This document shows, piece by piece, positions 1-7,057 of a stretch of DNA of 10,766 nucleotides. A program made the position numbers and the translations under genes. Within the stretch, counting starts at the first letter, position 1. Each line of letters starts with the position of its first letter. Source of the DNA: Lentisphaeria bacterium (GTDB taxonomy: Bacteria; Verrucomicrobiota; Lentisphaeria; Oligosphaerales; Oligosphaeraceae). The stretch spans positions 1 through 10,766 of the forward strand of contig JAKSPA010000036.1 in the NCBI GenBank assembly GCA_024405235.1, written 5' to 3'. The notes beneath the pieces were generated by a model that was given only the letters and a program-made list of their open reading frames with translations, ran no database searches and was not told where the DNA came from.

Positions 1-9
1 TTAGTCGCG

Positions 10-29
10 CGGCGGCTGTCAAGCCGCCG
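10..29. other. Perfect 8-bp stem hairpin at left edge
   Basis: Positions 10-17 (CGGCGGCT) pair perfectly with 22-29 (AGCCGCCG) around a four-base GTCA loop. Neither side has a T-run, so this is not a classical intrinsic terminator. It could end an upstream gene lying left of the window or sit in the leader of a divergent gene. The rest of 1-135 holds no gene I can support, and no clear promoter or strong ribosome binding site for cca was found in it. Confidence 0.4.
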
Positions 30-135
30 AGATTGCGCACTCTAGCCAGCCAAGGAGCGCTTGTGGCATTATGTTATTCCCCATACCGCTTCGCACGCGC
101 CTTTCTTTTCACGATAACATCTCAAATAGATATAA

Positions 136-1560
136 ATGCCCTTCCGAAATTTCAAATGCCCTTCTGAAGTAATAGGCGTGGTGCGCCATCTTCAACAAGC
201 AGGCTACCAGGCGGTGCTCGCTGGTGGCTGCGTTCGCGATGCTCTTCTTGGACGCAACCCTCACGATTGGGACATTGCCACCAGTGCCCGTCCGGAAGAA
301 GTCGAAGCGCTTTTCAAGAAGACATTTCCCGTAGGAAAGCAATTCGGAATAATTCTCGTGTTGGGCGAAAATGGAACGCCCTATGAAGTGGCGAGCTTCC
401 GCGGCGAATCGACCTATTCGGACGGACGGCATCCGGACGGCATACGATATGTAGGCATGCAGGAAGATGTAAAGCGGCGCGATTTCACTGTCAATGCCCT
501 GCTCTACGATCCTATTGCATCTGAACTGCTTGATTTCGTTGGCGGCGAATCAGATATGAAGAATGGAATTCTCCGCGCCGTCGGCAATCCGAATGAGCGG
601 TTCCAAGAAGACAAGCTCAGAATGCTCCGTGCGATAAGATTCGCGGCAAATTTAGGTTTCCGCATAGACGAATCGTCATGGCAGGCGCTCTGTGCGCAGG
701 CGTCCAGCGTCCCCTCCTGCGTTTCGCAGGAACGCATTCGCGATGAAATCGGAAAAATGCTCATCAACGGCGCCTCGCGCAAAGCCTTTGAACTTCTGGA
801 ATCTAGTGGTCTTTTGGAATTCATCCTCCCTGAACTATGGGCCGAACGTGGCGTTGAACAACCACCGCAATTCCATCCTGAAGGCGATGTTTGGCAACAT
901 CAGCTGAAGATGCTTTCCGAATTGGACGAAACCATTCGACGAATTGACAAGACGCCCCCCGATGCGGAACGTTTCGACGACGAATGCCGTCTGCAAAGAG
1001 CATCGGCGGACGAGATTCTTTGGCTCTCATGGGGGGCGCTTCTGCACGACATAGGCAAGCCAGCCACCTTCTCCCGCGGCGCGGACAGAATACATTTCAA
1101 CGGACACGATGTCCTCGGGGCGGAACTGGCCACAGAATGCCTGCGACGCCTCCGACATTCTACGGAAACAATCGACAGCGCCGTCTATCTCGTGCGCCAT
1201 CACATGGAAGCGATACAGATTCCAAAAGCGCGCGTGGCTCGTCAACGCAGACATTTCCAGCACTCGTTGTGTCCACTTCTGCTGGAAATCGTTCGGCTGG
1301 ACTCTCTGGCGTCCTTCGGAGGGCTTGAGTTGCAGAAGAAACTTGTGGAACTCTGGCGCATAGAAGACGCTCAGCCACATCCGCCTAAGCCGATGATCAG
1401 TGGAAAGGATCTGCTTCAACGCGGACTCCACACTGGACCGATGCTCGGCGCCGTCCTTCAGAAATGCAACGACTACGAATTGGAACATCCATTTGCGAAT
1501 CGCGAAGAAGCTCTAATCTGGCTGGATGAAAGTCTCCGCAGCGGCAAACTCCTGAATTAG
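136..1560 (+). CDS. cca: CCA-adding tRNA nucleotidyltransferase with HD domain
   Basis: This enzyme adds or repairs the 3'-terminal CCA of tRNAs in the cytoplasm, using CTP and ATP. The class II nucleotidyltransferase head is clear: GG at residues 30-31, R34-D35, and the metal-binding D44-x-D46 in the HDWDIAT motif. RRDFTVNAL follows at 114-121, and RAIRFAANLGF marks the neck region. A metal-dependent HD phosphohydrolase motif (LLHDIGKP, H304-D305) follows, as in HD-containing bacterial CCA enzymes. At 474 residues it is longer than the E. coli enzyme of about 412. The ATG at 136 is taken because the nucleotidyltransferase fold needs nearly all of this N-terminus; no strong ribosome binding site precedes it. 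It is probably co-transcribed with the glycosyltransferase 13 bp downstream. A poly(A) polymerase or a CC- or A-only activity cannot be excluded from sequence alone. Confidence 0.93.
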   Translation: MPFRNFKCPSEVIGVVRHLQQAGYQAVLAGGCVRDALLGRNPHDWDIATSARPEEVEALFKKTFPVGKQFGIILVLGENGTPYEVASFRGESTYSDGRHPDGIRYVGMQEDVKRRDFTVNALLYDPIASELLDFVGGESDMKNGILRAVGNPNERFQEDKLRMLRAIRFAANLGFRIDESSWQALCAQASSVPSCVSQERIRDEIGKMLINGASRKAFELLESSGLLEFILPELWAERGVEQPPQFHPEGDVWQHQLKMLSELDETIRRIDKTPPDAERFDDECRLQRASADEILWLSWGALLHDIGKPATFSRGADRIHFNGHDVLGAELATECLRRLRHSTETIDSAVYLVRHHMEAIQIPKARVARQRRHFQHSLCPLLLEIVRLDSLASFGGLELQKKLVELWRIEDAQPHPPKPMISGKDLLQRGLHTGPMLGAVLQKCNDYELEHPFANREEALIWLDESLRSGKLLN

Positions 1561-1573
1561 AAAGAAATACTAT

Positions 1574-2680
1574 ATGAAAGTAATCGTCCTCGCATCCTAC
1601 ACAAAATCTCTGCTGAATTTCAGAGTGCCGCTCATTCATGAAATGCAGGCACGTGGATGCGATGTACTTGCCATCGGAGCGGAATCAGAGGCGGAATGGG
1701 GCTCTCGCTTTGCAGCCAACGGCATTCGCTACCGCAGTATACCGCTTAAGAGAAATGGCCTTAATCCTTTTGAAGATCTTCGCGCCATGAAGGCGTTGAA
1801 GCAGTTGTTTCTAGAGGAGAAGCCAGACAAATTGTTCTGTAGTCAGGCCAAGGCCGTCGTTTATGGCATTCCTGCCGCAAGAGCGACAGGCGTTTCAGGC
1901 GTCTATGCGCTGATTTCAGGGCTCGGTTCAATCTTCCATGGATCTGGCCTCAAGAATCGACTGATTCAATTCATTCTTAGACAGCAATACAAATTTGCTC
2001 TCGCAAAAGCCGATACAGTCTTTTTCCAGAACGAAGACGACCGTGGCATATTCCTCAAGGGGCATATCGTCCCGAAGGAAAAGACTCTTCTCATCCACGG
2101 AAGCGGCGTGGACATCCATCGTTTTGCACCGACGCCTTTTCCAGAGACGCTCACGTTCATAATGGTCGCAAGAATCCTTCGCGACAAGGGCGTTTCGGAA
2201 TACATGGAAGCCGCTCGACGCCTAAAAAGCCGTTATCCACAATGCAGATTCCTTCTTGTGGGACCTTACGACACCAATCCGTCGTCGCTGGGTCCAGATG
2301 ACGTGATGCCCTACGTCAATAATGGTTCGATAGAATATCTAGGCGAAATGGAAAACGTGCTGGCGGCACTTGCGGACTCATCCGTTTTTGTTCTGCCAAG
2401 CTACCACGAAGGAACTCCTATGAGCACGCTGGAAGCCATGGCCTGCGGACGTCCTATTGTCACGACCGACGCACCTGGATGCAGAGAGACTGTCCGTGAT
2501 AACGCAAACGGCTTCCTTGTGCCCGTAAAAGACATAGATAATCTGGCACTCGCAATGGAAAAATTCATACATGATCCATCACTATGCACGACAATGGGTG
2601 CGGAAAGCCGCAAATTGGCTGAAAACGTATTTGCCTCCGAGCATGTCAATGAAGCAATACTTAGCGTGATGGGCATTTAG
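1574..2680 (+). CDS. GT4-family glycosyltransferase (PglA/capsule type)
   Basis: This 368-residue protein is a retaining GT-B glycosyltransferase of family GT4. It should transfer a sugar from a nucleotide-sugar donor onto a lipid-linked or surface-polysaccharide acceptor at the cytoplasmic face of the membrane. The donor-binding EX7E motif is present as EGTPMSTLE (E279 and E287), followed by AMACGRPIVTTDAPGCRE. The N-terminal half (SYTKSLLNFRVPLI, GLNPFEDLRA, ALISGLGSIF) resembles PglA-like GalNAc transferases and capsule or O-antigen enzymes. The LPSYHEG and YLGEMENV segments fit the same group. There is no signal peptide or obvious membrane span. It begins 13 bp after cca with only a weak purine-rich ribosome site, so it is probably translated from the cca transcript. 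The exact sugar and acceptor cannot be read from the sequence, and no other glycan genes flank it. Confidence 0.85.
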   Translation: MKVIVLASYTKSLLNFRVPLIHEMQARGCDVLAIGAESEAEWGSRFAANGIRYRSIPLKRNGLNPFEDLRAMKALKQLFLEEKPDKLFCSQAKAVVYGIPAARATGVSGVYALISGLGSIFHGSGLKNRLIQFILRQQYKFALAKADTVFFQNEDDRGIFLKGHIVPKEKTLLIHGSGVDIHRFAPTPFPETLTFIMVARILRDKGVSEYMEAARRLKSRYPQCRFLLVGPYDTNPSSLGPDDVMPYVNNGSIEYLGEMENVLAALADSSVFVLPSYHEGTPMSTLEAMACGRPIVTTDAPGCRETVRDNANGFLVPVKDIDNLALAMEKFIHDPSLCTTMGAESRKLAENVFASEHVNEAILSVMGI

Positions 2681-2739
2681 ACATATCTATCTCTCTTTTT
2701 TATCTCTTCTGGCATCCAAATATCGCATATCTAGAAACA

Positions 2740-2778
2740 AAAAAAGGCAGCCTGAAAAAGTTTCGGGCTGCCTTTTTT
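2740..2778. terminator. Bidirectional intrinsic terminator between GT4 gene and secDF
   Basis: The core GGCAGCC at 2746-2752 pairs with GGCTGCC at 2766-2772. The stem extends inward to a three-base loop (2758-2760), with one G-U pair. It extends outward because the A-run at 2740-2745 pairs with the T-run at 2773-2778. Read on + it ends the cca-GT4 unit with six T. Read on - it ends secDF, eleven bases beyond its stop codon, also with a T-run. Confidence 0.93.
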
Positions 2779-2788
2779 GCTTAGAGGA

Positions 2789-5398
2789 TTAAGCCTTCTT
2801 CGCAACGACCTTGTCGTGTGCGGAGTGCTTGTGCCAGCGCTTGATGATGGATGTGGAAATCAGCAAGCTGGAGAACGTTCCGCAGATAAGACCGAAGAGC
2901 ATGACTAAGGCGAAATCCAGAATGACACCGCCGCCGAAGATCATTAACGTAACCACGACGAAGAGCGTGGTCAGTGTCGTGAGGAACGTACGCGAGAGAG
3001 TCGCGTTAAGCGCTTTGTTGATCAGCGGGCCGTAGGTGAGATGCTGGCTGGTCTCGCTGTCGGCACGGATACGATCGAAGGTAACGAGCGTGTCGTTTAG
3101 AGAGTAACCGACGATGGTCAGGAAACCTGCAACTACAGTCAGTGAGAGTTCGCCCTGGAAGACAAGGAAGAAGAGTCCAGCGGCGACGATGACGTCATGA
3201 ATGACTGCGACGACGGCCGCGACACCATACATCCACTCGAAGCGGAATGCGAGATAGATGCACGCGAGCAGGAAGGAGAAGAGCGCCGCCTTGCAGGAAT
3301 CGCTGCGGAACTTTCCGCCAACGGAAGGACCGACCTGATAGATGGAGCCCTGCGTCATTTCGCATTGAGGGAATGTTTCGTCAAGATTCTTGCTGAATAC
3401 ATCGGGAGTGTCGCCCTCCTTCAGAGCGGGAACGACGACTTCCAATTCCGTCTCGCCGGACTGACCGCGCTTGTAACCGACCTTTGCGGTGTCATAGCCC
3501 TGCTGAGAGAGATATTCACGGACCTTCGCGACATCAGGCTCCTCGCCATTGCAGGAGTATGTCAGCTGCGTGCCGCCCGCGAAGTCGATGCCCATGAGGC
3601 TACTGCCGCGAATAATGGAACCGACGAGGGAGATGACAACGAGCGTGATGGAGAGAATGACTGCAGGCTTCATCAGTTTGACGAAGTTGTAGTTGCAATT
3701 CTTGAGGAAGCTCATCTCGGCCATGGAGAGTTTCTTGACCCAGCCATTGTGGATGAAGAGATCAAAGATTGCACGAGTCATGAACAGCGCGGTGAACATG
3801 GAGGCAATGATACCATACGCCAGTGTGACGGCGAAGCCCTGAACGGTGCCAGAACCGAAGATGTAGAGCATCCAGCAGGTGAGCAGCGTTGTCAGGTTGG
3901 AGTCGAAGATCGCCCAGAAGGCGCCTGCATAACCACCCTTGACGGCGTTCTCGACGGAATGGCCCTTTGCCAAATCTTCGCGGATATGCTCGAAGATAAG
4001 AACGTTTGCGTCAACTGCCATACCGATGGTCAGAACCATACCAGCGATACCAGGCATGGTGATGGTCGCCTTCAGCAGAGCCATGGTTCCGAGAACCAGA
4101 ATCGTGTTCACAATCAGAGCGACGTCGGCGATGAATCCGCAGAAGCGATAATACGCGAGCATGAAGAGCAGAACGATGACCAGGCCGAGAACGCCTGCGA
4201 AAAGTCCTGACTGGATTGAATCCGCACCAAGAGAAGGCTCGGTACCGAATTCGGAAGAGATGTCGATGGAAACAGGAAGATTACCAGAGGAGATGACACC
4301 AGCCAGACGCTTTGCCTCTTCCAACGTAAAGGAACCTGTGCTCTGTGCATTGCCGCCGGTGATTGCGCCCTGGATGTTCGGTGCCGAATAGCAGGTGTCG
4401 TCCAAGACGATGGCAAGACGACGTCCGACATTCGCGCCAGTCACATCGCCAAATGCCTTTGCGCCACGATCGTTGAAGGACATGGAAATCGCCCACTGAC
4501 CGAACTCGTTGGTGGTCGGGAAGGCGGACTTCACGTCCTCGCCGCGGACTGGGGCAGGCTGGCGTTCAAGGAAGATTGTCTCGGTGATCTCTTCTCCGTT
4601 GCGCTCCTCGACCATCTCCTTGCGGATGACGTTTGGAGGATTGACGAAATCCCGATTGGATTCGTACTGTGCGACCAGAGAAGCGTTGTCGTTGCTGACA
4701 AGGAAGAACTGGAGCTTTGCAGCGTCCTTGATCGTGGCACGGATGCCAGTCTTGTCGCCTTCATCGACAGAAGGCATGCGAATGGAAACGTCGGTGGAAG
4801 TGATGCCCTTCAGCTCTGGTTCGGTGACACCGGATTTGTCCAGACGATTGCGGAGGATTTCCAGAATCTGGTCACGAACGTTTTCCGCTGTGACGCCCTC
4901 AGGCAGGTTTTCGTCACTGAAAGAAACGACGAATTCGGTGCCACCCTGCAGATCAAGGCCGAGATGTAGCTTTCCGGCGGTCTTTGCACGGACGAAACGC
5001 ATGACTGTCTTGTTGTTGACAGCGTTCATGTGAGGAACCGGAACGAAATTGACGAGACGGATGGAGCGGTGTGTCTCGTTGTCGCCGCGTGCGGCAATCT
5101 CGACAAGCTTATATGCAGAATAGCGTTCTGCATTCTCCAGCGCGTTGCCGGAGAGATCCTGACCATTCTTGAGGCACTCGATGCGGCGGTTCAGTTCCTT
5201 CCACTCGTCCAGAGCCTGCGATGCAGGAATGCCAGTGACGGTGACTGCGCCGTCTTTCTGCAGCGCATCTATCGTCTTCTGGGCGCGTGTGTTGAATTCG
5301 GCAAGAAAATCACCGTCCTTCATCGGGAAAATGGAAATTCCCCAGCCGATGACAACGGCCAAGATAATAATCCAACGGATAAGCAGAGACTTTTTCAT
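2789..5398 (-). CDS. secDF: Fused protein-export membrane protein SecDF
   Basis: This 869-residue protein joins SecD and SecF in one chain. It assists SecYEG at the inner membrane by using the proton-motive force to help pull exported proteins across. After a first membrane span (about residues 7-25) comes a periplasmic domain containing LGLDLQGG (146-153) and the EAKRLAGVISSGNLP element (361-375). The SecD membrane bundle spans about 396-545 and includes AVDANVLIFEHIRED, whose D463 lies in the conserved proton-relay motif. The SecF half begins with a span at about 577-598, followed by GIDFAGGTQL (603-612). It later carries GYSLNDTLVTFDRIR and the ATLSRTFLTTLTTLF and LICGTFSSL segments. The ATG at 5398 gives a standard short cytosolic KK-containing start, with no strong ribosome site. 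It lies 35 bp after yajC, an arrangement common for Sec accessory operons. Confidence 0.96.
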   Translation of the reverse strand: MKKSLLIRWIIILAVVIGWGISIFPMKDGDFLAEFNTRAQKTIDALQKDGAVTVTGIPASQALDEWKELNRRIECLKNGQDLSGNALENAERYSAYKLVEIAARGDNETHRSIRLVNFVPVPHMNAVNNKTVMRFVRAKTAGKLHLGLDLQGGTEFVVSFSDENLPEGVTAENVRDQILEILRNRLDKSGVTEPELKGITSTDVSIRMPSVDEGDKTGIRATIKDAAKLQFFLVSNDNASLVAQYESNRDFVNPPNVIRKEMVEERNGEEITETIFLERQPAPVRGEDVKSAFPTTNEFGQWAISMSFNDRGAKAFGDVTGANVGRRLAIVLDDTCYSAPNIQGAITGGNAQSTGSFTLEEAKRLAGVISSGNLPVSIDISSEFGTEPSLGADSIQSGLFAGVLGLVIVLLFMLAYYRFCGFIADVALIVNTILVLGTMALLKATITMPGIAGMVLTIGMAVDANVLIFEHIREDLAKGHSVENAVKGGYAGAFWAIFDSNLTTLLTCWMLYIFGSGTVQGFAVTLAYGIIASMFTALFMTRAIFDLFIHNGWVKKLSMAEMSFLKNCNYNFVKLMKPAVILSITLVVISLVGSIIRGSSLMGIDFAGGTQLTYSCNGEEPDVAKVREYLSQQGYDTAKVGYKRGQSGETELEVVVPALKEGDTPDVFSKNLDETFPQCEMTQGSIYQVGPSVGGKFRSDSCKAALFSFLLACIYLAFRFEWMYGVAAVVAVIHDVIVAAGLFFLVFQGELSLTVVAGFLTIVGYSLNDTLVTFDRIRADSETSQHLTYGPLINKALNATLSRTFLTTLTTLFVVVTLMIFGGGVILDFALVMLFGLICGTFSSLLISTSIIKRWHKHSAHDKVVAKKA

Positions 5399-5433
5399 AG
5401 ATGATTTGAACTTAACTGTTTGTTACTAAAATT

Positions 5434-5817
5434 CTATTTTTTCTCGACCTTGTCGGAAGGGAATTCGGTAAGAATTTCCGCAATTGCGGCACGGACGAAA
5501 TCGATCTGGTGTCCATCGCAGAAGGACACGCGGACGGTCTTTTCGGCGACGCTGACGATGGTGCCGAGAGCACCGCTGTTCAGCATGACTTTGTCTCCAG
5601 CCTTCACTTTGCTCAGCATTTCCTGCATTTGCTTCTGCTTCTTCTGCTGAGGACGGATCATAAGGAAATACATCAGACCGAAAATCGGAATGAAGATCCA
5701 AAGGCTACCAAAACCGCCTGCGCTTGGACGTGCGGCGTTTGCACCCTGTGTAGCAGGAGCGGCTGCTTCCGTTGCCTCTTGGGCGAATGACAAAAATTTA
5801 AGAAGTGCGCTATTCAC
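5434..5817 (-). CDS. yajC: Sec translocase accessory subunit YajC
   Basis: YajC is a small single-span inner-membrane protein that associates with SecDF and SecYEG. The family signature is clear: one hydrophobic segment at about residues 37-54 (LWIFIPIFGLMYFLMI) followed directly by RPQQKKQKQMQEML. A small beta-rich domain follows, with VKAGDKVMLNSGALGTIVSV. The 127-residue length is normal. The N-terminal 35 residues are alanine- and glycine-rich and look like linker. The start codon is GTG at 5817-5815, supported by GGAG at 5829-5826 with eight bases between. secDF follows on the same strand and the two are probably one operon, read from a promoter in the 5818-6004 spacer. Confidence 0.94.
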   Translation of the reverse strand: MNSALLKFLSFAQEATEAAAPATQGANAARPSAGGFGSLWIFIPIFGLMYFLMIRPQQKKQKQMQEMLSKVKAGDKVMLNSGALGTIVSVAEKTVRVSFCDGHQIDFVRAAIAEILTEFPSDKVEKK

Positions 5818-5825
5818 TATGGTTT

Positions 5826-5829
5826 CTCC
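5826..5829 (-). promoter_or_regulatory. Ribosome binding site deciding the GTG start of yajC
   Basis: On the minus strand GGAG lies eight bases before the GTG at 5817-5815. No ATG is available nearby in frame, so this site supports the GTG start. Confidence 0.75.
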
Positions 5830-5897
5830 GTAAGTTTATGATTTAGTATCATTAACGCGAAACTGCACAATTTAATCCATTTTATATTTTTTTCAAC

Positions 5898-5926
5898 TTG
5901 ACAACGCCTAACAAATTGCCTTTAAT
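5898..5926 (+). promoter_or_regulatory. Promoter-like site on the plus strand in the yajC/ROK spacer
   Basis: TTGACA (5898-5903), a 17-base spacer and TTTAAT (5921-5926) match the sigma-70 layout on +, but the usually conserved A at -10 position 2 is T. Nothing on + downstream is a protein gene; the next element is the hairpin at 5967-5996. The 5818-6004 spacer also has a TACTAA-like box near 5840 on the minus strand that could serve yajC. That box was too weak to list separately. Confidence 0.3.
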
Positions 5927-5966
5927 GCAATAAAGTCCGACGTTGTCCGAATATTTTTGTCAAGAA

Positions 5967-5996
5967 CCCCGCAGACGGAACACGTTATCTGCGGGG
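5967..5996. terminator. Hairpin downstream of the ROK kinase, probable terminator
   Basis: CCCCGCAGA (5967-5975) pairs perfectly with TCTGCGGGG (5988-5996) around a 12-base loop. It begins eight bases past the ROK stop codon on the minus strand and is followed there by TTCTTGACAAAAAT, an imperfect T-tract. On + it is followed by CGTCTTTGCT, also only modestly T-rich. The position suggests that it ends the ROK transcript. Confidence 0.6.
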
Positions 5997-6004
5997 CGTC
6001 TTTG

Positions 6005-6997
6005 CTATTCCTGTGGTTTCCAGAGGCCCTTTTCGTAGAGTTCGTTAAAGGCGACGGAAACGCCAGCCAGTTCGCCGATTCGCAATCCGAGCGCGCTTGT
6101 GCGAATTGTCACGGTGTTGTAGAAATCCTTCCATGCGAAACGCGGCAGCAGTTTCATGAGAGGATCCATGAGCAGATCGCCTGCGTAGAATGCAGTGGTT
6201 CCGAGAACGACGATTTCCGGATTGAAAGATGTGATGATGATTGCCAGGCCCTGAGCCATTCTGAGGCAATATTCGTCCCACCATTCCAAAGCCAATGGAA
6301 TCTTCTTGCGCACGCCCTCAAGAAGTGCGCGGAAGTTCAGATTTTCCACTTTTCCGTCAACGCATTCGAGTCTGAAGAACTCGTGATTCGGACGGTCTTT
6401 GAGAGCGGCCTGCATGCGTTGCTCCACAGCCTTTCCGCCAGTGTACGCCTCAAGGCATCCGCGGAGTCCACAGTTGCACTCGTAGCCATTGATATCCAGA
6501 ACGATATGACCGATTTCGCCCGCATTTCCTCCGATGCCGTGAATCAGATGACCGCCTGCGACGATACCGCCGCCGACACCAGTGGACATCGTCATGTAGA
6601 TGATGTCTTTCTTGCCCTTTCCGCAGCCGAAGAACCACTCCGCAAGCGCTCCCGCATTGGCATCGTTTTCCAGAATTGCAGGAATTCCGAGCATTTCCGT
6701 AAGATCCTTCTGGATAGGCAGTTTATCGCCCCACGTCATGTTGGGGGAGCGGAGAAGCATGCCGTTTGGCACATCCAATGGTCCTGGTGCCGAAATTCCG
6801 CAAGCGGAGACGTCGGAAATGGACATCTGCTTCGATGCGAGCAGTTCCTTCGCCAAAGCAACCATCTTCTGAATGGCATCTTCGTAGTTCAATCCTTTTG
6901 ACGGGAAGCGACCGCTTGCGAGAATTTCTCCGTTTTCACTGGCGATGCATACGGCGATCTTCGTGCCGCCGATATCAATTCCAAGAACGTGTTTCAT
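6005..6997 (-). CDS. ROK-family sugar kinase (glucokinase-like)
   Basis: This 330-residue cytosolic protein belongs to the ROK family and most likely phosphorylates glucose or a related hexose or N-acetylhexosamine with ATP. The N-terminal phosphate-binding DIGGTK motif is at residues 8-13. The catalytic aspartate is D112 in LENDANAGALAEW, and STGVGGG at 138-144 is the second ATP-site loop. The zinc site is complete: H164 (GEIGH), then C174, C176 and C181 in CNCGLRGC, followed by LEAY. There is no N-terminal helix-turn-helix, so this is the kinase type and not an NagC/Mlc-type repressor. The ATG at 6997 begins exactly where the family fold begins, with only a weak ribosome site. A possible promoter lies just upstream and a hairpin lies eight bases past the stop, so it may be transcribed alone. 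The exact sugar (glucose, ManNAc, fructose, allose) is not decided by these motifs. Confidence 0.9.
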   Translation of the reverse strand: MKHVLGIDIGGTKIAVCIASENGEILASGRFPSKGLNYEDAIQKMVALAKELLASKQMSISDVSACGISAPGPLDVPNGMLLRSPNMTWGDKLPIQKDLTEMLGIPAILENDANAGALAEWFFGCGKGKKDIIYMTMSTGVGGGIVAGGHLIHGIGGNAGEIGHIVLDINGYECNCGLRGCLEAYTGGKAVEQRMQAALKDRPNHEFFRLECVDGKVENLNFRALLEGVRKKIPLALEWWDEYCLRMAQGLAIIITSFNPEIVVLGTTAFYAGDLLMDPLMKLLPRFAWKDFYNTVTIRTSALGLRIGELAGVSVAFNELYEKGLWKPQE

Positions 6998-7026
6998 GAG
7001 AATCTTTTTTTGATGCTGAAAAGTGT

Positions 7027-7056
7027 TGTATATTGTTTTCGCCTTGGCGCAAGCAA
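7027..7056 (-). promoter_or_regulatory. Candidate promoter of the ROK kinase
   Basis: On the minus strand TTGCTT (7056-7051) is followed by an 18-base spacer and TATACA (7032-7027). This would start a transcript about 20-25 bases before the kinase ATG. The -35 box touches the end of the preceding small gene at 7058. No terminator with a T-tract separates the two genes, so read-through from upstream is also possible. Confidence 0.4.
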
Positions 7057-7057
7057 G

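Noticed and set aside
1..80. tRNA or other structured RNA in the GC-rich left edge
   Set aside because: Only one strong hairpin is present. There is no T-loop GTTCGA-type motif and no acceptor stem pairing.
3..167. Open frame at the left edge on +, possibly the end of an upstream gene
   Set aside because: It overlaps the cca start, the predicted residues look random, and nothing identifies a family.
3197..4210. 337-codon open frame on + opposite secDF
   Set aside because: It lies wholly antisense to a convincing SecDF. Its product is a Glu/Asp/His-rich mixture with no domain, which is typical of the shadow of a membrane-protein gene.
5929..5963. TTGACA on the minus strand at 5963-5958 as a yajC promoter
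   Set aside because: The nearest A/T-rich -10 (TTTATT at 5934-5929) is 23 bases away, too far for a sigma-70 promoter. The TTGACA is part of the inverted repeat noted above.
5957..6901. 314-codon open frame on + opposite the ROK kinase
   Set aside because: It is antisense to a kinase with all motifs intact, shows no recognisable family and has no ribosome site.
7040..7049. CGCC-TT-GGCG as terminator after the small repeat gene
   Set aside because: The loop has only two bases and no T-run follows on the minus strand.
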